The notes beneath the pieces are model-generated. The model was not told the DNA's origin. It ran no database searches and was given only the letters and a program-made list of their open reading frames with translations. The position numbers were made by a program, and so were the translations under genes. Positions 1 to 6,617 of a stretch of 18,435 nucleotides of DNA are shown in pieces (the first letter of the stretch is position 1; each line of letters opens with the position of its first letter). This stretch comes from UMGS1370 sp963557065. Lineage in GTDB: Bacteria > Bacillota > Clostridia > Lachnospirales > Lachnospiraceae. Location of the stretch: the NCBI GenBank assembly GCA_963557065.1, contig CAUWCT010000063.1, positions 1 to 18,435 on the forward strand, written 5' to 3'.

Positions 1-36
1 CCACCCACTTTCTGTCTGTGCTCTATATCTGCATCA

Positions 37-96
37 TCATTTGAAAAGAAAGCCGGCGCATCCTCTTACTTCAACGCTTGGACAGACACACGCCAT
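37..96 (-). CDS. Possible 19-residue Cys-rich leader peptide
   Basis: A short frame opens with ATG about 12 nt after the predicted start point of a strong leftward promoter and is preceded by an AAGGTAGG ribosome-site-like stretch. It reads MACVCPSVEVRGCAGFLFK and stops. Three cysteines in 19 residues, directly behind a promoter and ahead of whatever gene lies beyond the left edge, would fit a leader peptide. No family is recognised, the gene it might control is outside the window, and so short a frame can occur by chance. The call rests on position and ribosome site only. Confidence 0.25.
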   Translation of the reverse strand: MACVCPSVEVRGCAGFLFK

Positions 97-114
97 TGCC
101 TACCTTGTACTATT

Positions 115-143
115 ATTATACGCGGCAAACGAAAATGTGTCAA
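115..143 (-). promoter_or_regulatory. Strong sigma-A promoter firing left out of the window
   Basis: On the minus strand TTGACA (138-143) and TATAAT (115-120) are separated by exactly 17 bp, a perfect consensus match. Transcription would begin near position 108 and run leftward off the window. The first about 100 nt could form local stems: GGCGTGT can pair with ATGCGCC, and TGTCTGT with ACAGACA. The transcript may therefore be a structured leader or the start of an mRNA. Its target is not visible. Confidence 0.7.
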
Positions 144-454
144 TTCTGGTCCGGAATCATCGGAGCTTATGAGCGTGACTTTGCCAAGCATCCTAACCTC
201 AGCGAGTTCCCGAAAGTCTCAATGATCTGGAAATCTGTTCCCTGAAAAAGTCAGGCTCCGCATCCGATTCTCGTTGAACAATCTGAAACTGGACGATGAT
301 GTGCTGAATATCCCGCTGTTCATGGCAGATCAGGCGGATCGATTGATTGGGTTGGCCCTGGAACAAAGTGCATCCGTGTATAGAAGGCAATACGGATGCT
401 GCAGTACAGTAATCGAAATGTGGAGACATTGATTATGCGGTTAAGGTTATAGTC
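144..454. other. Non-genic stretch, possibly decayed coding DNA
   Basis: No convincing gene is visible between the leftward promoter and the nagA terminator. Two short plus-strand frames (135-245, and one ending near 432) have protein-like composition and are offset by a frame, which would fit a decayed gene. Neither has a ribosome site and neither is recognised. A 76-codon minus-strand frame covers much of the same DNA and also lacks support. I treat the stretch as non-coding. Confidence 0.35.
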
Positions 455-489
455 AAAAAGGCTGCGCACTAATTTCTTAATGCACAGCC
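455..489 (-). terminator. Rho-independent terminator after nagA
   Basis: On the minus strand GGCTGTGCA pairs with TGCGCAGCC (one G-U pair) around a 12-nt loop, followed by TTTTT. It lies 11 bp beyond the nagA stop codon, so it ends the kinase/isomerase/LarA/nagA transcript. Confidence 0.75.
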
Positions 490-499
490 CTCATTTTAC

Positions 500-1663
500 T
501 TATTCCCCGAATACCTTTTTCCCTTTTACAAAGGTTGCTGCAACTTTGCAGGAATCATCTAAGATCACAAAGTTGGCATCCCGGTCTTCCTCAATATAGC
601 CGTACTGATTGTCCACACCAATTAACTTCGCCGGATTTTCTGTGAGAAGAGGAAGCAGATCTTCTACCGGCTTTCCGGTAAATGCGATCAGGTTTTCCAA
701 AGCCTTTCCGGTTGTCAGGGTACTTCCTGCGCGGCTTCCTCCTTCTGCCAATTTGGCATCTCCGTCTACTACTACTACATCATTAACGCCCAGCTTATAT
801 CTGCCGTCCGGAAGTCCTGCCGCCATAATCGAATCTGTCACTGCAACTACTCTGTCCAGACCTTTTGTCTTTAAAATCAGACGCACTGTTCCCGGATGAA
901 GATGTCTGCCGTCACAAATTACTTCACAGTACACATGGTCATCTTCCAGAACTGCGCCCCAGATTGCCGGGAAATGCTGATGGAGAAGCTTCATGGCATT
1001 GCCGGTATGGGTTGCTGCCATTGCTCCATTGGCAATCGCCGCCATTGCAGTCTCATAGTCTGCGCCGGAATGGCCGATGGCTACCTGAATCCCCAGCGCC
1101 TTCAGCTTGGGAATATCCTCTACCATGCCGTCTACTTCCGGCGAAACGGTAATATAGCGGATGTCTCCTTCTGCAGCTTTCTGATATTCTTCTACCAGAG
1201 GAATATTTTTTGCCTGAAGAAGGTGTTCTGGCATAGCGCCTTTATAGTCGCTGCAAAGGAACGGCCCTTCCAGATGGATTCCCATCATAACGGCGCCATT
1301 GTGTTCGATTCCCTTTTCTGCTTTCCAGTCTTTGTATGCTTCGATACAGGCCATAGTCTGCTCTTTTGTATCAGTAAGAACCGATCCCAGCCAGCCTGTG
1401 GTTCCCTGGGTTGCCATAAACCGGCAGATTTTTTCATATCCTTCTGTATCTGCACTGTTTACGTCCACGCCTGCCGCTCCATGGGTATGAATATCTAAAA
1501 AACCCGGAGCCAGACGGCGTCCTTTCAGGTCTACCCTCTCTGCATCCGGTTCTGAAATCCACTCTCCTATACGGGTGATTTTTCCATCCTCTGTCAGAAC
1601 ATTTAAACGCTGAAATTTATGCTCCTTATAAACCAATCCATTATAAAATAAAACTTTGCTCAT
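500..1663 (-). CDS. nagA: N-acetylglucosamine-6-phosphate deacetylase
   Basis: NagA removes the acetyl group from GlcNAc-6-phosphate to give glucosamine-6-phosphate and acetate, the committed cytosolic step of amino-sugar use and wall recycling. The 387-residue product has the amidohydrolase layout: HTHG at 59-62, HLEGPF at 130-135 with metal-ligand Glu132, GHSGA with His198, the second ligand His219 in THTGNAM (most NagA proteins have THLxNAM), CDGRHLHP near 250-257, and the catalytic Asp277 in VTDSIMAAG. Length is normal for the family. The ATG start follows AGGGGAGA. No glucosamine-6-phosphate deaminase gene (nagB) is adjacent. The gene follows the LarA-like gene by 145 bp that contain a mini-element, and no clear separate promoter is seen, so it may be read from the upstream operon. 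Confidence 0.93.
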   Translation of the reverse strand: MSKVLFYNGLVYKEHKFQRLNVLTEDGKITRIGEWISEPDAERVDLKGRRLAPGFLDIHTHGAAGVDVNSADTEGYEKICRFMATQGTTGWLGSVLTDTKEQTMACIEAYKDWKAEKGIEHNGAVMMGIHLEGPFLCSDYKGAMPEHLLQAKNIPLVEEYQKAAEGDIRYITVSPEVDGMVEDIPKLKALGIQVAIGHSGADYETAMAAIANGAMAATHTGNAMKLLHQHFPAIWGAVLEDDHVYCEVICDGRHLHPGTVRLILKTKGLDRVVAVTDSIMAAGLPDGRYKLGVNDVVVVDGDAKLAEGGSRAGSTLTTGKALENLIAFTGKPVEDLLPLLTENPAKLIGVDNQYGYIEEDRDANFVILDDSCKVAATFVKGKKVFGE

Positions 1664-1705
1664 GGTATCTCCCCTCTCTCCCCGATCAGATGTCTTCTTT
1701 ATAGG

Positions 1706-1806
1706 GTAAACGTCCAGCCATATATCTTCTTGCCCGCTTATGCGGACAAGAAGCGTCTGGCGTTCGCCCTATGAAGATTTAGACGGAAACATGACTGAAC
1801 TGTTAC
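1706..1806 (-). mobile_element. Short IS66-type MITE, degenerate copy
   Basis: This 101-bp segment is the reverse complement of, and clearly related to, the element at 12353-12503. Read on minus it starts GTAACAGTTCAGTCATG, then shares with the other copy a core of about 37 bp covering ATCTTCATAGGGCG and CGCCAGACGCTTC, and a hairpin (CTTCTTGTCCGC / GCGGGCAAGAAG). It ends in a decayed copy of the terminal repeat (ATGGCTGGACGTTTAC). It lacks about 50 bp of internal sequence present in the other copy. Both outer ends read GTAA inward. The flanks CTTTATAG (1697-1704) and CTTTATTT (1807-1814) look like an eroded 8-bp target duplication. It ends 2 bp from the LarA-like stop codon. Confidence 0.75.
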
Positions 1807-1808
1807 CT

Positions 1809-3296
1809 TTATTTTACGTATGCATCCGGATGTGCACAGTGGTTGGTTCCATCATAAACCTCATCCTTCATCATCAGATGAACCGCACTGCACTTGAAGG
1901 TCTGTGGAAGAGCCAGAATCTTTGGATTCGGGCCAACATACTTTTTCATTGCATCCTGAAGTGCCTCTTCAATGGTTGCGCGGGTCTTTAATCCCATGCC
2001 TCTTGCATAGCCAGGTTCCTGAGCGCCGCAGATATAAATAGCAGATGTATTCATTTCCGCAATCTGCCCGCAGCTCATCATGGAGAATCCATGGAACGGA
2101 TGGAATGCATTTCCGAAACGATACTTGCGAATATATTCTTCATTGGTTGCAAACAACTCGCCATACCGATCCATATCTGTTAAAACATTCATGTGATCGT
2201 GCTGGAACATATCATAGCACTCACGCAGATATGGCCATAATTCATCATGGAAATAGCCATTGCAGATAGAGGAACAAATAATTACGCAGTTGTCTTTCAT
2301 AACTCTCTTGTGACGGATGACCTGAGCAGACAGAGCCTGCATCATCATAATCGGGTTGGTTCCCATACCGTCTCCGTAATGGAAGAACTGAGGCATACCA
2401 AATACCATTACATCATACTTCTCTTCTGCAAAGGGAACGTAGGTACGTTTATCCGCAGTTTTCCAGGACAGCGGCTGCATCTCTTTTGCGTATCCGCTGT
2501 TGATCTCGATCTGTCTGGACTTGGTATCCAGCACTGCATCGCAGCAGAAGAACTTCTTGCCCATATGCTCTTCCATCTTCATGCCGATTTCATCGAATTT
2601 ACTTCTCATCAGAGATTTTCCGCTGACTGGAGTGAAATCCTCGCGGTGCATAACCTGGGGAACATGGTGGGAAGCGATGGAACTCCAATGGTTTAATCCG
2701 GTAGCGCAGTGCTTGTAACCGCCTGAATATCCGCCGTATGGGTTGCCCTGGGTATGTCCGATTAAAACTGCAACATCGCAGTCATGAACATAACGGTTTA
2801 AAAATACCGGATCACCTCTGTCCGTACGTCCGCAGTCTACCAGATGGTCATAATCCTCACTGTCGTGGTTGATAATCTGCCCTGTATACCAGAATTCGTT
2901 AAACAGTTCCGGACCTAATACGTTGTAAATTTCTTCCTTGGTATTCTTTCTGTGAAGACCATTGGAGCAGATTAACAAAATATCTTTTTTCTCAACACCA
3001 ACACTGTAAAGCTCCTTTAAAATCAGCTTAATGGAAACTTTTCTGTGGGATGTGGGCTGCTCGCCGCCTTTTACCCGGTCCGGGAATACAATAGTAACTT
3101 TGGAGCCCTTGTGTGCCAGCTCAGTTAAAGGAGGCATTCCGATTGGGTTGCGGATAGACTCTAAGGTCTTTGCTTCTAATTCCTCTTCCGGAATACAAGG
3201 CGGGTCCGGTACGGTCACACCTGGAATAAATACGTCTGTATTGTCGGGAAGTTCTGCAGCCATCAAGCCCTGGCCATATTCAAACTCTAATTTCAT
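1809..3296 (-). CDS. LarA-family (lactate racemase domain) protein
   Basis: Related to LarA, the racemase/epimerase family that uses the nickel-pincer (NPN) cofactor on 2-hydroxy acids. The 495-residue product shows the family N-terminal domain: an Asp-Arg pair at 73-74, GLHRKN with His115 (LarA His108), the cofactor loop GGYSGGYK with Lys195 (LarA Lys184, which carries the cofactor), and His211 sixteen residues later, where LarA has its nickel ligand His200. Where LarA has the second catalytic histidine (His174, ten residues before the lysine) this protein has Asn185. The start follows AAGGAGA. It is third in a tight operon after a kinase and an isomerase-fold gene, so the substrate is probably a sugar acid or other hydroxy acid rather than lactate; that is inference. 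Cofactor genes larB, larC and larE are not in the window. Confidence 0.8.
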   Translation of the reverse strand: MKLEFEYGQGLMAAELPDNTDVFIPGVTVPDPPCIPEEELEAKTLESIRNPIGMPPLTELAHKGSKVTIVFPDRVKGGEQPTSHRKVSIKLILKELYSVGVEKKDILLICSNGLHRKNTKEEIYNVLGPELFNEFWYTGQIINHDSEDYDHLVDCGRTDRGDPVFLNRYVHDCDVAVLIGHTQGNPYGGYSGGYKHCATGLNHWSSIASHHVPQVMHREDFTPVSGKSLMRSKFDEIGMKMEEHMGKKFFCCDAVLDTKSRQIEINSGYAKEMQPLSWKTADKRTYVPFAEEKYDVMVFGMPQFFHYGDGMGTNPIMMMQALSAQVIRHKRVMKDNCVIICSSICNGYFHDELWPYLRECYDMFQHDHMNVLTDMDRYGELFATNEEYIRKYRFGNAFHPFHGFSMMSCGQIAEMNTSAIYICGAQEPGYARGMGLKTRATIEEALQDAMKKYVGPNPKILALPQTFKCSAVHLMMKDEVYDGTNHCAHPDAYVK

Positions 3297-3317
3297 AGCG
3301 ATTCTCCTTCTTTTGCT

Positions 3318-4154
3318 TTATTTGCCCATATAAGTTTTAATAATCTCTAAATACTCATCCGGATAGAAACCAATTTCTCCCTGGAACCTGGTAAGTGCAA
3401 TAAGACCTCCGTCCATGACCGGAATGGATGCCAGCATTTCTGCATTGTCCACCTTTAAGCCGCCGCCGTATACAACGTCCATGCCGCCGGTCACTTCTTT
3501 CACATAAGTGCCAATCTTGGTGATATATTCTTTATCCGGCGGAATCTTGCCTGGCCCAATGGCCCAGATTGGCTCGTATGCGATGGTAACTTTAGACTTG
3601 TCCACACCTTCCAGGCCGGTTGTAAGCTGTTCTTTTAATACTTCCTGCCATCTGTCCTGTTCTTCGGCAGATTCTCCGATGCAGTATAACACATTCAGCC
3701 CGGCCTTTACGGCTGCCTGAATCTCTTTATTTAACAGGCGGTTCACTGCTGCGGTATCGGTAACTCCTGCCTCTGCCAATACCCCTGCCTTATCCCGGCG
3801 TTCTTCACAGTGGCCGATAATGGTGGTGGTACATCCGGCAGCCTTCATGGCATTGCCGGTACGATTGGTGGTAAATGCTCCGAAATTGCCTCCTACTGCA
3901 GTATCATCCCGGTAAACACTCTGGCAGCCCACCTGGACCGGACTGTTTTCGCAGAGAGCGGATGCGGCGCCAAGTACATGGACTTCCGGGAAATACATAG
4001 CAAACTCTACGTCATCTTCTGCATATTTTTTCAATGCTTCCTGGGTATTGCTTACAATAAACGCACCCCAGTCTTTTACCGGCGCAATGCTGTTGACCCC
4101 GCCGTATTCTTTTGGAATATCGAACCGTTTCAGGTTCAGGAAAATGTGTTTCAT
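3318..4154 (-). CDS. Divergent triose-phosphate-isomerase-family protein
   Basis: A TIM-barrel aldose-ketose isomerase homologue of 278 residues, longer than the usual about 250. The proton-transfer set is intact: Asn7 and Lys9 (NLK), His115 in IIGHCEERR and Glu194 in AYEPIWAIG. Loop 6 reads PIWAIGPGKIPP instead of the usual VWAIGTGKTAT type. Loop 7 is YGGG instead of YGGS, and the loop-8 phosphate grip, normally GGAS, is replaced by DGGLIALTRF. Isomerase chemistry is therefore likely, but the phosphate end of the substrate differs from glyceraldehyde-3-phosphate, so this is probably not the glycolytic enzyme. Its ATG overlaps the upstream kinase stop (ATGA), with AAGGAGG just before, indicating translational coupling. 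Databases would probably label it tpiA. Confidence 0.82.
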   Translation of the reverse strand: MKHIFLNLKRFDIPKEYGGVNSIAPVKDWGAFIVSNTQEALKKYAEDDVEFAMYFPEVHVLGAASALCENSPVQVGCQSVYRDDTAVGGNFGAFTTNRTGNAMKAAGCTTTIIGHCEERRDKAGVLAEAGVTDTAAVNRLLNKEIQAAVKAGLNVLYCIGESAEEQDRWQEVLKEQLTTGLEGVDKSKVTIAYEPIWAIGPGKIPPDKEYITKIGTYVKEVTGGMDVVYGGGLKVDNAEMLASIPVMDGGLIALTRFQGEIGFYPDEYLEIIKTYMGK

Positions 4155-5341
4155 TTCCTGTCATCCTCCTTATAATAATCGTTAAAATCAATAAAATCTC
4201 TTAATTCCGGTCCAATGAGCGGACGGCACCAGTTTACAAATTCTTCGGTAACGTCGTTTCTTCTCTCATTTACATAAGACTCCGGAATCACTCTTTCGTA
4301 CAGCATGACCTGTTCGATCGGAATCCGCTCTACATGAATCTTATAAGAACCGTCTTCTGTCTCGTCTCTGATAAAGCCAATCATCACACCACTTTCGCCG
4401 TTCATGGCTGCTTTTAATGCCTCTCTGCCTGCCAGAACCGCCTCGTCCCTGTCTACCGGAGACTGCCATGCAATGGAAGCTCTGCCGCAGATACCCGGCT
4501 TTTCACTTCTTGCCTTAATGCCCAGCTTCTTGATAACCAGATTTGCCAGATGAGCGCTGACATCCCCATAATAAGTGGCTCTTCCGCTCTTAAAGATGGG
4601 TGGAACGATTGGCTCGCCCTTTTCATTTTTCAGGCCCTCGCTGGCAACGACTACGACTCCGCCCAATTTATCGTAGAGTTTTTTCACATCTTCCAGAAAT
4701 TCTTCTTCATTAAATGGGAACTCCGGCAGATAAATCAAATGAGGCGCATCTCCAGGATTTTTTCTTGCCAGGGCAGATGCTGCCGTAATCCATCCTGCAT
4801 TCCGTCCCATGGCCTCAATAATGCAGACATGGATGGGAAGAGATTTTACATCTACTCCCACTTCTGCAGTGGTGGCCGCTATGTAGCGCGCTGCGCTTCC
4901 GTATCCCGGTGTGTGATCGGTAATTGCAATGTCATTGTCAATCGTTTTGGGAATGCCTACTACATTGATTCCGTAATCTTTACAGGCATGATAAATCTTT
5001 CCGCAGGTATCCATGGTGCCGTTGCCGCCGTTTAACAAAACATACTTGATCTCATGTCTCTGAAAAATCTCCGGCATTGCTTTATAATCTTCCTCTTCCA
5101 AAGCGTATCTGGAAGATCCGATTGCTGTTGCCGGCGTCTCTAAAAGAAGCTTCAGCTTCTCTTCCGGAAACTGGAGCAAGTCAAAAAAGTCCTCTTTAAA
5201 AATCGCCTCGCTTCCTCCCATTGCGCCGTAAACTCTGTCAATCTTACCGCTGGCCTTTGCCTCTTCCAGCACTCCATACAAGGAAGAATTGATTACGGCT
5301 GTCGGCCCGCCGCCATGAACTACCAATACATTCTCTGCCAT
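4151..5341 (-). CDS. Phosphofructokinase-family sugar-phosphate kinase
   Basis: A 396-residue member of the PFKA family, which phosphorylates fructose-6-phosphate or a related sugar phosphate using ATP or pyrophosphate. Visible motifs are the N-terminal GGGPTAVIN loop, GGNGTMD at 105-111, the catalytic PKTIDND at 131-137 (base Asp135), GYGSAARY and MGRNAGW near 178-184. The phosphoryl-donor signature is mixed: Gly108 is the ATP-type residue, whereas Lys132 (PKTIDND rather than PGTIDND) is typical of pyrophosphate enzymes. In characterised enzymes this pairing usually goes with ATP use, so ATP is the better guess. Its start follows GGAGGGCGATACC. It is the first gene of the kinase/isomerase/LarA operon, which argues for a role in a particular catabolic route rather than core glycolysis. 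Confidence 0.87.
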   Translation of the reverse strand: MAENVLVVHGGGPTAVINSSLYGVLEEAKASGKIDRVYGAMGGSEAIFKEDFFDLLQFPEEKLKLLLETPATAIGSSRYALEEEDYKAMPEIFQRHEIKYVLLNGGNGTMDTCGKIYHACKDYGINVVGIPKTIDNDIAITDHTPGYGSAARYIAATTAEVGVDVKSLPIHVCIIEAMGRNAGWITAASALARKNPGDAPHLIYLPEFPFNEEEFLEDVKKLYDKLGGVVVVASEGLKNEKGEPIVPPIFKSGRATYYGDVSAHLANLVIKKLGIKARSEKPGICGRASIAWQSPVDRDEAVLAGREALKAAMNGESGVMIGFIRDETEDGSYKIHVERIPIEQVMLYERVIPESYVNERRNDVTEEFVNWCRPLIGPELRDFIDFNDYYKEDDRK

Positions 5342-5370
5342 TGGTATCGCCCTCCTTTTAGCATTTTCAC

Positions 5371-5401
5371 ATACAATAGATTCTCCTATGATTGTATTTT
5401 A
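5371..5401 (-). promoter_or_regulatory. Candidate promoter and overlapping operator of the kinase operon
   Basis: On minus, an extended -10 element (TGC-TAAAAT, -10 at 5396-5401) lacks a good -35. An inverted repeat ATACAAT-N13-ATTGTAT (5371-5397) overlaps the -10 and the expected start point, the arrangement of a repressor site. The promoter strength and the operator are both inference. Confidence 0.35.
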
Positions 5402-5436
5402 GCACATTTTACAGCAAACAGGGAATCCTTTTTACT

Positions 5437-5446
5437 CAAACGTTTG
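5437..5446. promoter_or_regulatory. CAAACGTTTG palindrome, LacI-type operator candidate
   Basis: A perfect 10-bp palindrome centred on CG, in the 195-bp divergent region between the kinase operon and the DUF1836 gene. LacI-family operators share this form. It does not fit the CcpA cre consensus, whose outer TG and CA are absent. The bound regulator is unknown and no LacI gene is in the window. Confidence 0.3.
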
Positions 5447-5488
5447 GGCTTAGTTGTTACAAAACTTTCTATTCCTTTCTCTTTCCTC

Positions 5489-5517
5489 TTGTCATCTAGT
5501 TTTTAATACTATATAAT
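5489..5517 (+). promoter_or_regulatory. Sigma-A promoter of the DUF1836 gene
   Basis: TTGTCA (5489-5494) and TATAAT (5512-5517) are spaced 17 bp apart, ending 19 bp before the start codon. The implied 5' leader is about 13 nt and includes the GAGGTG ribosome site. Confidence 0.75.
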
Positions 5518-5536
5518 AGAATAAAGAGGTGACACC

Positions 5537-6154
5537 ATGAGTAAAACAAATGAAGAACGTTTAAATGACCTGTTTGCCCGACTGGATTCCCTGTCCTATA
5601 TCAAACCTGATTCAATTCCCGATATTCCCTTATATATGGATCAGGTGACTACCTTTATGGACGAACATCTCGGACAGACCAAGCGATACCCGGAAGACAA
5701 AGTTTTGACAAAAACCATGATTAACAATTATGCCAAAAACAACCTTCTGCCTCCTCCGATTAAAAAGAAGTATTCCAAAGAACACATGCTGATGCTGATT
5801 TTTATCTATTACTTTAAGAATCTTCTGTCTTTTCACGACATCGAGGAGTTATTCCGGCCAATTTTGGGAGAACATTTCATCAAAGAATCCGGACTGTCCC
5901 TGGAGCAGATTTATAATGAAGTATTCTCTCTGGAGGATAGACAGCTGGAAAATCTCAAGGCAGACGTGGCAGAAAAATTCCTTCAGGCAAGCCAGACCTT
6001 TTCGGACGCGCCGGATACTGACAGGGAATATCTCCAGTTATTTTCTTTTATCTGCGAACTTTCCTTTGATGTTTATCTGAAAAACCAGATGATTGAAAGA
6101 CTGATTGACGGGCTTAGAGACGGTCAGGAAACAGATTCTAAAAAGAAGCGGTAA
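5537..6154 (+). CDS. DUF1836 domain protein, probable MerR-like DNA binder
   Basis: This 205-residue protein matches the DUF1836 pattern common in Clostridia: an N-terminal helical segment, then IPDIPLYMDQVTTFMDEHL (28-45), then KVLTKTMINNYAKNNLLPPP (55-74), resembling a MerR-type winged helix in which a helix-turn-helix is followed by a short wing. The C-terminal half is helical and acidic and ends in a KKKR tail. The function is not established for the family; a transcription-factor role is inference from the fold-like pattern. It has its own promoter and an AAGAGGTGA ribosome site, and is divergent from the kinase operon, so it is a candidate regulator of that operon. No membrane segment or signal peptide is seen. 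Confidence 0.8.
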   Translation: MSKTNEERLNDLFARLDSLSYIKPDSIPDIPLYMDQVTTFMDEHLGQTKRYPEDKVLTKTMINNYAKNNLLPPPIKKKYSKEHMLMLIFIYYFKNLLSFHDIEELFRPILGEHFIKESGLSLEQIYNEVFSLEDRQLENLKADVAEKFLQASQTFSDAPDTDREYLQLFSFICELSFDVYLKNQMIERLIDGLRDGQETDSKKKR

Positions 6155-6170
6155 GGGTTATCGGATGTAA

Positions 6171-6220
6171 AAGAGGATGCTGAAAAATTATGTTTTTCCA
6201 TAATTTTTCAGCATCCTCTT
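6171..6220. terminator. Bidirectional hairpin between convergent genes
   Basis: Two perfectly complementary 22-nt arms (6171-6192 and 6199-6220) enclose a 6-nt loop, between the DUF1836 stop (+) and the yerC stop (-). The upper stem is A/T rich with runs of five A and T. No long T tract follows on plus and only TTTT on minus, so it may be a weak intrinsic terminator working both ways, or an RNA-stabilising end. Confidence 0.65.
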
Positions 6221-6231
6221 CATGCCTGCAA

Positions 6232-6537
6232 TCATTCTTCACCGGAGTGCTGTTCTTCCATTCTGGCAAAGACCATGTCATATCCGTCATTTCCATAGTT
6301 CAGAGAGCGGTTTACCCGACTGATTGTGGCCGTAGAAGCTCCCGTCTTTTCTGCAATTTCCAGATATGTTTTGCCCTCCCGCAGCATCTTTGCTACCTCA
6401 TAGCGCTGCGATAAAGAAAGCAGCTCGTTAATCGTACACACATCCTCAAAGAATGTATAGCACTCTTCCGGTGTTTTCAGGGTCAAAATTGCCTGAAAAA
6501 GATGATTGACTGCATCTGTTCTGAGTTTTTTATTCAT
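6232..6537 (-). CDS. yerC: YerC/YecD family TrpR-like regulator
   Basis: A 101-residue protein of the YerC family, related to the Trp repressor fold. The pattern LKTPEECYTFFEDVCTINEL, then SLSQRYEVAKMLREGKTYLEI, then TGASTATISRVNRSLNYGND is the conserved core, with the helix-turn-helix in the TYLEIAEKTGASTATISRV region (about 65-83). Family members are small cytosolic DNA-binding proteins whose targets are mostly unknown. I chose the ATG at 6537 (MNKKLRT) because it gives the family length and has AAGGGG 9-10 nt upstream. An upstream GTG at 6558 would add seven residues and has a badly spaced ribosome site. It follows the HAD gene by 80 bp that hold an inverted repeat, so it may be self-regulated. 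Confidence 0.85.
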   Translation of the reverse strand: MNKKLRTDAVNHLFQAILTLKTPEECYTFFEDVCTINELLSLSQRYEVAKMLREGKTYLEIAEKTGASTATISRVNRSLNYGNDGYDMVFARMEEQHSGEE

Positions 6538-6573
6538 GCGTGAACGCCCCTTTTTCACTTTCCTTTTCGTACG

Positions 6574-6588
6574 ATGTTATTTTAACAT
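6574..6588. promoter_or_regulatory. ATGTTA-TTT-TAACAT inverted repeat upstream of yerC
   Basis: A perfect 6-bp inverted repeat with a 3-bp centre lies about 37 bp upstream of the chosen yerC start. Just upstream on minus is a possible promoter, TTGAAA (6611-6616), 18 bp, then TAGTAT. Two direct copies of AGTTTCAA (plus strand, 6594 and 6609) lie 15 bp apart there. The layout suits an operator; the binding protein is unknown, with YerC itself an obvious candidate. Confidence 0.35.
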
Positions 6589-6617
6589 ACTAAAGTTTCA
6601 AAGTCTACAGTTTCAAC

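Noticed and set aside
1..40. Possible T-box or other riboswitch start in the leftward leader (GTGGGTGG near the edge)
   Set aside because: Only a few bases resemble such motifs and the rest lies outside the window; not supportable.
609..899. Plus-strand open frames of 60-200 codons opposite nagA, the LarA-like gene, rny, recA and others
   Set aside because: They lie antisense to strongly supported genes, lack ribosome sites and have no recognisable motifs; they are shadows of real coding frames.
5437..5446. CcpA cre site in the kinase operon promoter
   Set aside because: The palindrome lacks the outer TG and CA of the cre consensus.
5447..5460. Further IS66-type element ends at 5447-5460 (minus) and 18163-18172
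   Set aside because: Only 11 of 14 and 8 of 10 bases match, with no partner end, core or duplication.
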